Positions 8,549 through 16,170 of a stretch of 64,000 bases of DNA are shown one piece after another. Under the pieces are notes generated by a model. The model saw nothing but the letters and a program-made list of their open reading frames with translations. It had not been told where the DNA came from and ran no database searches. The translations under genes were made by a program, and so were the position numbers. Each line of letters opens with the position of its first letter. Position 1 is the stretch's first letter. Source of the DNA: Sphingopyxis sp. PET50 (GTDB lineage: Bacteria > Pseudomonadota > Alphaproteobacteria > Sphingomonadales > Sphingomonadaceae); assembly GCF_025244705.1 (NCBI RefSeq), contig NZ_CP104207.1, positions 1,550,001 to 1,614,000 of the forward strand, read 5' to 3'.

Positions 8549-10385
8549 ATGGTCGCCCCGCCCGCCCTCTCGCCTATCGACCCGTTGCTCGACGACAGCC
8601 CGGATGCGCTGGTCGGAGCGCTCGCACGCTGGGTCGGCGATGACGGTCAGGCGAAGCCGCGCGAGGCACGCTTGCCCGCCGCGATGTTCGGCGACGCCTT
8701 CGCCGTCGGCGGCCTGACCGCCACCGCGGGCTGGATCGGCGCCGATGCGCTGCTGACCCTTTCACCGGCGCTCGACGACGCGTTGCGGCATGGCGAGATC
8801 GCCTCGCCCCCCGACCATGCGGCGCTCAACTTCGTCGCCCAGGAAGAGGGGCCGCCGCTCGTATCGCTGACCGTCCCGCTCGCGCTCGCCGGCCGCTGGC
8901 CGCCCGCGGCCGACTGGCGCCGCCGCCATGCCGATGCCACCGCGACCCATGTCCTGCTCGTCCACCGCGCGATGCTGCCCGGCAGCGAGGGGCTGATCCG
9001 CGCCGAGCAGGATGCTCGCGCTCACCGGCCGCGAGAACCGCCTGCTCGCCGCGCTCGCCCGAACCGGCGATCTGCGCGCCGCCGCCGCCGCCGAAGCCAT
9101 CGGTTACGAAACCGCGCGCGGCGCGATCAAGGCGGCGCTGGCGAAGAGCGGCTTCGCGCGCCAGGGCGCGCTCGTCGCCACCGCGCTCCAGCTCGACGCG
9201 ATCGACGACCCCAGCCCGATCCACCTCGGCGGCCATCTGCAACAGGCGATCGGGCTCAGCGACCGCCAGGTCGCGCTCGCGCGGCTGATCGCGCTCGGCT
9301 CGACCCGCGACGAGGCCGCGCGCCAGCTCGGCCTCGGGCGCGAGACCGCCAAGGCCGAACTCAAGATACTGTTCCAGCTCGTCGGGGTGACCTCGTCGGT
9401 CGGCCTGTCGGTCGTCGCGGCGCAGCTCGGCATCGCCGCGCGCCTGCTCGCCGCGTCGGACATCGGCGCCACCGACCTCGCCGCCGCCAGCGAACCGCTG
9501 CGCCTGATATCGCGCTCGGGCGGCCGCGCCGGGCGCATCGCCTTCGCCGATTACGGGCCGAAGGGGCGCATCCCCGCGCTCCATTTCCACACCGCCACCA
9601 CCAGCCGCTATTATCCGCGCTCCTATATCGCCTGGCTGCAGCGGCTCGGCCTGCGCCCGGTGATGATCGACCGGCCCGGCTATGGTTTCACCGACATGAT
9701 CGGCGGCGATTACACGCCGCAGGCCGTCCTCGACGCGCTCGACGTCGCCGGCCATCTGGGCGCCGAAAAATTTCATGTGATCGCGCGCGGCGGCACCATG
9801 CTGCTCGCCGAACTGGCGGCGCATCACCGCGAGCGGATCGTGCGCGCGGTGGTGCTGAACCCCGAACCCGCGCCCGGCGACGATGCGCGCATGACCGGCA
9901 TCCAGGGCAGCTACAAGCGCATCTTCTACACCCTGCCGCGCAAGATCCGGCCGCTGACCCGCTATCTGTCGGCCCATCTGTCAGACGGCGTGATCGAACG
10001 CATCGCGGGCCGCATGTTCGGCGCCAGCGCCGCCGACCAGCGCCTCTTCGCCGATCCCGAAATCCGCCGCGCCTATGTCTATGCGACGCGTCTCGCCGCG
10101 ATTCAGGGCGGCGTCGGGCTCGAGGCGCTCAGTATCGCCGAACTGCGCGGAGCACCGCCGCCGATCGCCGACGGCGGTTTCATCACCATATTGTCGGGCG
10201 AGGAGGATGCGATGTACCGGCCGGAGGACAGCTGGCCGCGCCTGCTCGCCGCCTGGCCGGGCGCGCGTGCCGAACGTGTCGCGGGCGCGGGACGGCTGCT
10301 CCACCTCCAGCATCCCGAACTGGTTGCCGCGGCCCTCGACGAAGGGTCGCAGAAATCGCGAAAGCCGCGGCAACCAGGGCGCTAA
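8549..10385 (+). CDS. LuxR-type double HTH fused to an alpha/beta-hydrolase-like domain (one frameshift)
   Basis: About 611 residues once the break at 9009 (GAGCAGGATG, one extra A) is corrected; the length is 3n+1. Residues 1-150 are an unrecognised N-terminal domain. Two LuxR-like helix-turn-helix units follow: one opening LTGRENRLLAALA and one opening LSDRQVALARLIALGSTRDEAARQLG. The C-terminal 300 residues have the alpha/beta hydrolase order ALHFHTATTS, MIDRPGYGFTDM, IARGGTML, SGEEDAMYRPED and HPELV. The nucleophile position reads ARGGT in place of GxSxG and the expected histidine position is Arg (AGRLLHLQ), so it is probably a ligand-binding sensor, not an enzyme. Role inferred: transcriptional regulator. 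Confidence 0.7.
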
Positions 10386-10505
10386 GGAAGCGTTCCCCCT
10401 CCCCCAACGCAAGACCGGCGGCGCGCCGGGCCTATGCCGCTGCTTTTACGGGCCGAACCGGCGCGCCCACATCCCCATTTGGGGGGTGTCGGTGCATCTT
10501 TTCGC

Positions 10506-11492
10506 TCAGCGTTCGGCGACCGAAGCGGCGCCGCGCGTCTTGACCAGCGACCAGACAACGCCGCCCGCGATCAGCGCGACCGTAACTCCTAGGCTGACCA
10601 GCGGCGGGAATTTGCCGCCGCCGAGGATAAAATCGGCGACGAAGATCTTCGACCCGATGAAGATCAGCACCAGCGCGAGCGCATATTTCAGATAATGGAA
10701 GCGGTGCACCATCGCCGACAGCGCGAAATAGAGCGCGCGCAGGCCGAGGATCGCCATGATGTTCGATGTGTAGACGATGAAGGTGTCGGTGGTGATCGCA
10801 AAGATCGCCGGCACGCTGTCGACCGCGAACACCAGGTCGGCGAGGTTGATGACCACCAGCGCCAGGAACAGCGGCGTCGCCGCCAGCACCACCTTGCCCG
10901 TCTTGCCGTCCCCCTGCTTCACGAAGAATTTCTCGCCGTGCAGTTCGTGCGTCAGCGGGATGTGCCGCGACAGCCATTTGACGACCGGATTGCCCTTCAC
11001 ATCCATCGGCGCGTCGCTCGCGAAGAACATCTTCACCCCGGTGAAGATCAGGAAGGCCGCGAAGATGTAGAGCAGCCAACCATACTCGCTTACCAGCGCC
11101 GCGCCGCCCGCGATCATCAGGCCGCGCAGCACGATGACCGCGACGATTCCCCACAGCAGCGCGCGATACTGATATTTCGGCGGGATCGCGAAGGTGCTGA
11201 AGATCAGCGAAATCACGAAGATATTGTCGATCGACAGCGCCTTCTCGATGAAGAAGCCGGTATAATATTGCAGCCCCGCCTCGCCGCCCTTCGCGGCCCA
11301 GACCCAGGCGCCGAACGCCAAGGCTATACCGATGTAAAAGGCCGAGAGCTTCAGGCTCTCGCCGATCCCCATCTCCCTGTTCTCCCGGTTGAGCACGCCG
11401 AGGTCGAAGGCGGTGAGGACGACGACCAGCCCGATGAAGGCCAGCCAGAACCAGGCGGGGGTCCCCAGCCAGTCCGCGATCAGAAATTCCAT
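10506..11492 (-). CDS. TerC/Alx family integral membrane protein
   Basis: A 328-residue protein with about nine transmembrane segments and the TerC family motifs: FIEKALSIDNIFVISLIF near residue 85 and NLADLVFAVDSVPAIFAIT near residue 215, each with the conserved acidic residues. Characterised relatives (Alx, TerC) export manganese or other divalent metals and load exported metalloproteins. The gene follows a small DUF465 gene by 74 bases in the same direction and may share its transcript. A manganese-riboswitch-like element lies 5' of that pair but is oriented the other way (see 11803-11914). Confidence 0.88.
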   Translation of the reverse strand: MEFLIADWLGTPAWFWLAFIGLVVVLTAFDLGVLNRENREMGIGESLKLSAFYIGIALAFGAWVWAAKGGEAGLQYYTGFFIEKALSIDNIFVISLIFSTFAIPPKYQYRALLWGIVAVIVLRGLMIAGGAALVSEYGWLLYIFAAFLIFTGVKMFFASDAPMDVKGNPVVKWLSRHIPLTHELHGEKFFVKQGDGKTGKVVLAATPLFLALVVINLADLVFAVDSVPAIFAITTDTFIVYTSNIMAILGLRALYFALSAMVHRFHYLKYALALVLIFIGSKIFVADFILGGGKFPPLVSLGVTVALIAGGVVWSLVKTRGAASVAER

Positions 11493-11566
11493 GATGCCAG
11501 TCCCTGCAATGCGTCAGGGGCGCCGCCCGTCAGGGGGCAGCGCCGCTGGCCGCCGGTGTTGCCGGA

Positions 11567-11746
11567 TTAGAGCGCGAACGCCGGCTGGCGCGCCAGTCGC
11601 GCCAGCCGCTCGCGCACCGCGAGCTTCAGCGTCTTCAGCCGCAGCAGCCGGAACGGACTCGCATGGCCGCGGCTTTCGCGGCGCAGCGCGTCGTCGATCC
11701 GGCGATGCAGCACGGTCAGCCGGTAAAAACGGGGATTGATCGACAT
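11567..11746 (-). CDS. Small DUF465 (YdcH-like) protein
   Basis: A 59-residue, strongly basic and leucine-rich protein starting MSINPRFYRL, with LHRRIDDALRRESR and LRLKTLKLAVRERL, the usual DUF465/YdcH helical hairpin. A very good ribosome site, AGGAGG, lies eight bases before the start at 11746, which decides this start over longer readings. Function of the family is unknown. It is read in the same direction as terC, 74 bases downstream. Confidence 0.75.
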   Translation of the reverse strand: MSINPRFYRLTVLHRRIDDALRRESRGHASPFRLLRLKTLKLAVRERLARLARQPAFAL

Positions 11747-11802
11747 GAAAAGGGCCTCCTGATTGGAAAAATCAAGCAGGTGACGCCGATGCCGGGACCC
11801 TT

Positions 11803-11914
11803 GGTAGGGGGGAGGTAGGCCGCCAAGCATCGGTGTCACCCGATGCGGTCCGACATCACGTGGCGGGAGAAATCCCGCCGACGCCAGAGGGGCCCGGCCC
11901 GCACAACCTCTACC
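11803..11914 (+). promoter_or_regulatory. yybP-ykoY (manganese) riboswitch-like element
   Basis: Read on the plus strand, GGTAGGGG (from 11803) can pair with CCTCTACC (ending 11914) as helix P1. GGGGGAGGTAGG follows at the place of the conserved GGGGAGUAG loop, with one extra G. A perfect hairpin is at 11827-11846 (GCATCGG/CCGATGC). GGTCCGACATCACG then leads into a perfect stem closed by GAAA at 11862-11879. GCACAACCTCTACC matches the conserved 3' end. A GC hairpin (GCGGGGG/CCCCCGC, 11922-11947) could be the expression platform. The call rests on motif order only, and the downstream gene (a crotonase) is not a usual target. Confidence 0.4.
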
Positions 11915-11987
11915 TAGGGAAGCGGGGGCTGGCTTTCAACCCCCCGCCGCGCCATGCTGCGCCCGCGACGCAGGGGAGAGTCGGGAC

Positions 11988-12756
11988 ATGTCCGTACTGG
12001 TGGGCCGCGACGGCCCCGTTACCATCATCACCATCGACCGTCCGGCAAAGCGCAACGCCGTCGATCCCGTCACCGCCGGCGCGCTCCGCGACGCCTTCAC
12101 CGCCTTCGCCGCCGACGAAACGGCAAGCGTCGCGATCCTCACCGGCAGCGGCGGCCATTTCTGCGCCGGTTTCGACCTGACCGCAGTCGGCACAGCGCGT
12201 TACGACCCCGGCGGCCCCGGCCCGATGGGGCCGACGCGGATGCTGCTCGAAAAGCCCGTGATCGCCGCGGTCGAGGGCCATGCGGTCGCCGCACGGGCTC
12301 GAACTCGCGCTCTGGTGCGACCTGCGCGTCGCGGCGGAATCGGCCGTGTTCGGCGTCTATTGCCGCCGCTGGGGCGTGCCGCTGATCGACGGCGGCACCG
12401 TCCGCCTGCCGCGCATCGTCGGTCAGGGCCGCGCGCTCGACATGATCCTCACCGGCCGCCCCGTCGACGCCGCCGAAGCCCACCGCATCGGCCTCGCCGA
12501 CCGCCTCGTCCCCGACGGCACCGCCCTTTCCGCCGCGATCGCGCTCGCGAAGCAGATTGCCGCCTTCCCGCAGCTCTGCATGATCAGCGACCGGATGAGC
12601 GCCTACCGCCAATGGGATCACGACATCGAAGCCGCGCTCGCCCACGAAGCCCACGCCGGCGTCGCGCCCCTGCGCGAAGGCGCCGCCGCTGGCGCGAAGC
12701 GTTTCACCGAAGGCGCGGGACGCGGCGGCAGCTTCGCGGCCTTCAAGGGAGAATGA
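11988..12756 (+). CDS. Enoyl-CoA hydratase/isomerase family protein (one frameshift)
   Basis: A crotonase-fold protein of about 255 residues, preceded by AGGGGAGAG. ITIDRPAKRNAVDP, the first oxyanion-hole segment GHFCAGFDL and the second, AVAAGLELALWCDLRV, are present. In place of the two catalytic glutamates the loop reads VYCRRWGVPLIDGGTVRLPRIVG, which is typical of the group and keeps GG and the acidic residue. The frame breaks at about 12293 (GCCGCACGGG, one extra base); the length is 3n+1. The substrate is unknown. The next gene, a secreted hydrolase, begins two bases after its stop, so they form an operon. Confidence 0.85.
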
Positions 12757-12757
12757 C

Positions 12758-13666
12758 ATGAACCTCAAACTCGCCGCCGCAGCCGCATTGCTCGCCCTCT
12801 CTCCGCCCGCATTCGCGCAGGCTCCGGACATCCCCGCCGCCATCTACACCGACCCGCCCGCCGACAAGGCGCATCCGGCCGCGATGGAAGTCGTCCATAT
12901 CCCGACCGGCCCCCCGACCGACCGCGTCGAGATCAACGGCGTCGTCTATATCCCCAGCGGCCCCGGCCCGCACCCGACGGTGATCCTCTGCCACGGCCTG
13001 CCCGGCAACGAAAAGAATCTCGACCTCGCGCAGGCGATGCGCCGCGCGGGCTGGACCGTCGTCACCTTCAACTATCGCGGCTCGTGGGGCAGCCCCGGCG
13101 CCTATCGCTTCGCGCAGAATCTCGAGGATGCGGATGCCGTCCTCGCCTTCGCGCGCGACCCGGCCAACGCCGCGAAGCTGCGCATCGACCCGAGCCGCCT
13201 CGTCATCATGGGCCACAGCATGGGCGGCTGGGTCACCGCGCTGACCGCCGCGAAGGAGGCCAAGAAGGATGGGGGGTTGCTCGGCGTCGCGATGATCTCC
13301 GCCGCCAACCTCGGCGCCTTCGGCAAGGCCCCGCGCGAGCAGCTCGCCGCGGGCATGAAGGCCAACGGCCAGGAAGCTCTCGCCGGCACCTCACCCGAGA
13401 TCATGGCGGATGAGCTCATCGCCAATGCCGCCGCCTTCGACTGGACCAAGGACGCCCCGGCACTGGGCGGTACGAACCTCTTCATCCTCTCCTCCGACGA
13501 CGGCCTCGCCCCCGGCACCGACGCGCTCGCCGAAGCGATCCGCAAGGACGGCGGCGGCACGAAGCTCAGAACGCTGCACGTCGCGACCGACCATAGCTGG
13601 TCGGATGCGCGCGTGCGGTTGCAGGCGGAGGTTTTGGGGTGGTTGGCCGTGATAAACGCCCCATGA
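12758..13666 (+). CDS. Secreted alpha/beta hydrolase
   Basis: A 302-residue protein with an N-terminal signal peptide cut after AFAQ (residue 21). The hydrolase core has VILCHGLPGNEKN (oxyanion loop), FNYRGSWGSPG, the nucleophile elbow MGHSMGGW, an acid in SSDDGLAPGT and a histidine in TDHSWSD. The order fits a periplasmic esterase or peptidase-like hydrolase of the dienelactone-hydrolase group. It sits directly behind the crotonase gene with overlapping spacing. A decayed copy of its 3' end is found 285 bases downstream (13952-14080). Confidence 0.85.
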   Translation: MNLKLAAAAALLALSPPAFAQAPDIPAAIYTDPPADKAHPAAMEVVHIPTGPPTDRVEINGVVYIPSGPGPHPTVILCHGLPGNEKNLDLAQAMRRAGWTVVTFNYRGSWGSPGAYRFAQNLEDADAVLAFARDPANAAKLRIDPSRLVIMGHSMGGWVTALTAAKEAKKDGGLLGVAMISAANLGAFGKAPREQLAAGMKANGQEALAGTSPEIMADELIANAAAFDWTKDAPALGGTNLFILSSDDGLAPGTDALAEAIRKDGGGTKLRTLHVATDHSWSDARVRLQAEVLGWLAVINAP

Positions 13667-14110
13667 TTTGCCCGCAAAGTTCAGCAAAGTTCAGCCCAAT
13701 GGCGCTGCGGTGCGGCGGCGGTGCGGGGAAGCCGAAACGCATAGCGTGATGCCCCGCGCTTTGGCGGCGGAATCGGGTGCCGGAAGGGGTGTGGGGATGC
13801 TCATCTCGAAGTATGAACCACAGCGAAATATATTAGGAAAGCGGTTTTTCGGGTGCGAGGAGCGAAATAGGATCGGGCGGGGAGCGAGGTCGGACGACGG
13901 AGGGCGCGGCGGTCCGCCCGATTGTCATCCCGGACTTGATGCAGCACCCGTATCGGCGCCCACGCGCTGACCGAAGCGATCCGCGGCGGCGGCGGAGCGA
14001 AGGCGCGGACGCTGCATGTGGGGCCGACCATAGCCTGGTCGGATGCGAAAGTGCGGTTGCAAAGCGGGATATTGGCCTGACTGGAGGCGCGGGCTCGGGC
14101 TGAGTCGCCT
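13667..14110. other. Intergenic region with half repeat and gene remnant
   Basis: About 440 bases without an intact gene. Short AT-richer stretches (around 13800-13840) lie before a half copy of the CATCCCGGACTTGAT repeat at about 13927, which abuts the hydrolase remnant at 13952-14080. The last part carries the ars promoter and operators. Confidence 0.5.
13952..14080 (+). pseudogene. Remnant of a second copy of the upstream hydrolase (3' end only)
   Basis: These 129 bases match the last part of the intact hydrolase gene (13513-13640). The translated remnant has ALTEAIR..GGGAKARTLHV and WSDAKVRLQSGILA, against ALAEAIR..GGGTKLRTLHV and WSDARVRLQAEVLG in the intact gene. The alignment is good at both DNA and protein level, with scattered substitutions and one extra base in the CATAGCCTGG segment. 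No 5' part is left. This looks like the residue of a tandem duplication that was later mostly deleted. Confidence 0.75.
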
Positions 14111-14183
14111 CATTTCCATTACCGTCAAAATGAGGTTGACGGCCGGAGCGGGATCTGACATTTCCAATTTACTCGAAATGAGG
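14111..14183 (+). promoter_or_regulatory. Tandem ArsR operator-like inverted repeats
   Basis: Two copies of CATTTCC-N-AAATGAGG, at 14111-14135 and 14159-14183, each with CATTT/AAATG arms around a spacer of about 10 to 14 bases, 48 bases apart. The second overlaps the arsR ribosome site (GAGGAT, just before the ATG at 14192). That placement suits autorepression by ArsR, relieved by arsenite or an organoarsenical. Confidence 0.6.
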
Positions 14184-14191
14184 ATCCATTC

Positions 14192-14536
14192 ATGCAACCC
14201 GATTCGGCCATCGAAGCGCTTGGCGCACTCGCCCAGGAACATCGGCTCGCGCTGTTCCGCCTGCTCGTGCAGACCGGCGAACGTGGGCTCGCCGCCGGGG
14301 CGATCGCCGAGGCGCTCGGCGTGCCCAACAGCTCACTGTCGTTTCACCTCGGGCAATTGCGCGAGGCGGGATTGATCCTTCAGGAGCGGCAGCATCGGTC
14401 GATCATCTATCGCGCCAACTATCCGGCGATGAATTCGCTGGTCGCCTATCTCATGGAAAATTGCTGTTCCGGTGCCGCCGATTGCGGTGCGGGCGCGGTG
14501 TGTGAAACCCCCGCACAGGAAAGGAAAAGCGCATGA
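14192..14536 (+). CDS. arsR: ArsR family transcriptional repressor
   Basis: A 114-residue winged-helix metalloregulator: LAQEHRLALFRLLVQ, GAIAEALGVPNSSLSFHLGQLREAGLI as the recognition helix region, then a wing RQHRSIIYRANY. There is no ELCVCEL-type metal site in the recognition helix. Instead a C-terminal tail has four cysteines (ENCCSGAADCGAGAVC), the kind of tail used by C-terminal arsenite-binding ArsR types. The gene starts an operon arsR-arsI-arsC-aqpS with overlapping stops and starts, under two operator-like repeats. Confidence 0.92.
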   Translation: MQPDSAIEALGALAQEHRLALFRLLVQTGERGLAAGAIAEALGVPNSSLSFHLGQLREAGLILQERQHRSIIYRANYPAMNSLVAYLMENCCSGAADCGAGAVCETPAQERKSA

Positions 14537-14988
14537 AGCGCCTACATGTCCATGTCAGTGTCGAAAATCTCGGCGCTTCGATCGGCTTCTACTCGACTAT
14601 GTTCGGCGCCGAGCCGACCGTCGTGAAGCCCGACTATGCGAAGTGGATGATCGAGGACCCGCGCGTCAATTTCGCGATCTCCGCGGGCAATCACGCGCGA
14701 AAGGGTATCGAGCATCTGGGAATCCAGGTCGAAAGCCCCGCCGAGCTCGGCGAGGTCTATAGCCGCCTGCAAGCGGCCGACCGGCCGGTTCTGGAAGAGG
14801 GCCGGACGACCTGCTGCTACGCCAAGTCGGAAAAGAGCTGGATCGCTGATCCCGACGGCGTCGTGTGGGAAGCTTTTTTTACCGACGGCGAAGCGACGAC
14901 CTACGGCGACAGGCCGGCGCTCGACGGGCTTGTCGGCAACGATACCGGCGCATCCTGCTGCGTTCCCAAGTCGGTCGGTGGCGCATGA
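14533..14988 (+). CDS. arsI: ArsI/CadI family C-As lyase
   Basis: A 151-residue vicinal-oxygen-chelate dioxygenase. Candidate metal ligands are His5, His61 and Glu114. The vicinal cysteine pair Cys94-Cys95 (GRTTCCYA) is the trivalent-arsenical site of ArsI enzymes. ArsI cleaves the carbon-arsenic bond of methylarsenite and aromatic arsenicals, giving As(III). The tail holds another CC pair (GASCCVPKS). Its start overlaps the arsR stop (ATGA). The neighbours strongly favour ArsI over CadI, the cadmium-induced paralogue. Confidence 0.88.
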   Translation: MKRLHVHVSVENLGASIGFYSTMFGAEPTVVKPDYAKWMIEDPRVNFAISAGNHARKGIEHLGIQVESPAELGEVYSRLQAADRPVLEEGRTTCCYAKSEKSWIADPDGVVWEAFFTDGEATTYGDRPALDGLVGNDTGASCCVPKSVGGA

Positions 14989-15494
14989 ACCGGCCGTTCA
15001 ACGTCCTTTTCCTCTGCACCGGCAATTCGGCACGCTCGATCCTGTCCGAAGCGATATTGAATCGCGAGGGTAAAGGCCGTTTCTGCGCTTATTCGGCGGG
15101 CAGCTTTCCCAAAGGCGAGGTGCATCCGGCGGCGTTGGTGCTGCTAGGCGAACTCGGATATCCGACGGAAGGCTTTCGTTCGAAAAGCTGGGACGAATTC
15201 ACCACAGCCAACGCGCCGCCACTCGATTTCATCTTCACCGTTTGCGACAATGCCGCGGGTGAGACGTGCCCGATCTGGCCGGGCAAGCCGGTTACCGCGC
15301 ATTGGGGGATCGCAGACCCCGCCGCCGTCGAAGACGAGGGGCAGCGCGAGGCATTCTGGCAAGCTTATCTCGCGCTTAAGCGGCGCATCGACTTGCTGGT
15401 CGCACTGCCGCTCTCAAGCCTCGACGAGCTGAGCCTAGCGGAACGGTTGCGAGCGATCGGCAAGACTGCCGACGAGGAGGCGGCGCTTGGCTGA
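14985..15494 (+). CDS. arsC: Arsenate reductase, low-molecular-weight phosphatase type
   Basis: A 169-residue protein of the LMW protein tyrosine phosphatase fold. The P-loop CTGNSARS starts at Cys11. Further cysteines at 87 and 95 (FTVCDNAAGETC) match the relay cysteines of the thioredoxin-coupled ArsC class, which reduces arsenate to arsenite. The start overlaps the arsI stop (ATGA), and its own stop overlaps the aqpS start. Supplies arsenite to the channel encoded next. Confidence 0.92.
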   Translation: MNRPFNVLFLCTGNSARSILSEAILNREGKGRFCAYSAGSFPKGEVHPAALVLLGELGYPTEGFRSKSWDEFTTANAPPLDFIFTVCDNAAGETCPIWPGKPVTAHWGIADPAAVEDEGQREAFWQAYLALKRRIDLLVALPLSSLDELSLAERLRAIGKTADEEAALG

Positions 15495-16158
15495 CGCGCT
15501 GCCGCTGGGACGGCGTGTTACGGCTGAAGGGCTCGGCGCCTTCTTCCTGTTCGCCTGCGTCATCGGGTCGGGAATCATGGCCCAGAACCTCTCGGGCGGA
15601 AACGACGGCGTCGCCCTGCTCGCCAACACGATTGCGACGGGTGCGATGCTGTTCGTGCTCATCACGAGCCTCGGGCCGATTTCGGGCGCGCATTTCAACC
15701 CGGCGGTTACGCTCGTCGTCGCGTTGAGGAGAGAATTGCCCTGGCGCGAAGCAGCATCCTATGTCGCGGCACAGCTGGCATTCGGCATCGTTGGGGCGTG
15801 GGCCGCCCATCTGATGTTCGACCTGCCGCTGCTGCAATTCTCCGCGACGGCGAGGAGCGGATCGGGGCAGTGGGCCGGCGAGTTCGTCGCCGCCTTCGGG
15901 CTTGTGCTGACGATCCTCGGCACCGTGAAATACAGACCGCAAGCCGTAGCGGCGTCGGTCGCCCTCTACATCACGGCTGCCTATTGGTTCACCTCATCGA
16001 CCAGCTTCGCCAATCCCGCGATCACCGTGGCGCGCAGCCTTTCGGATACCTTCGCGGGCATCGCACCGCCCGACGTTCCGATGTTCGTCGCTGCGCAGAT
16101 CATAGGCGCGCTCGCCGCGATGCTGGTCGCGAATTTCCTCTTCCCGCGCGACCGGTGA
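15487..16158 (+). CDS. aqpS: Aquaglyceroporin AqpS, arsenite channel
   Basis: A 223-residue MIP-family channel with six hydrophobic segments and both NPA boxes: HFNPAVT (about residues 69-75) and FANPAITVARS (about 177-187). AqpS of Sinorhizobium ars operons lets arsenite leave the cell down its gradient, replacing ArsB or Acr3 pumps. The start is taken as the TTG at 15487, which overlaps the arsC stop by eight bases; no ATG is near. No arsenite pump gene is seen in the operon. Confidence 0.88.
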   Translation: MADALPLGRRVTAEGLGAFFLFACVIGSGIMAQNLSGGNDGVALLANTIATGAMLFVLITSLGPISGAHFNPAVTLVVALRRELPWREAASYVAAQLAFGIVGAWAAHLMFDLPLLQFSATARSGSGQWAGEFVAAFGLVLTILGTVKYRPQAVAASVALYITAAYWFTSSTSFANPAITVARSLSDTFAGIAPPDVPMFVAAQIIGALAAMLVANFLFPRDR

Positions 16159-16170
16159 ATGGCGGCCGCC

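Noticed and set aside
11747-11987. Minus-strand manganese riboswitch controlling DUF465-terC
   Set aside because: The conserved GGGGAG..TAG and CCTCTACC segments are in the right order only on the plus strand; the minus transcript has the complement and cannot form the conserved loop.
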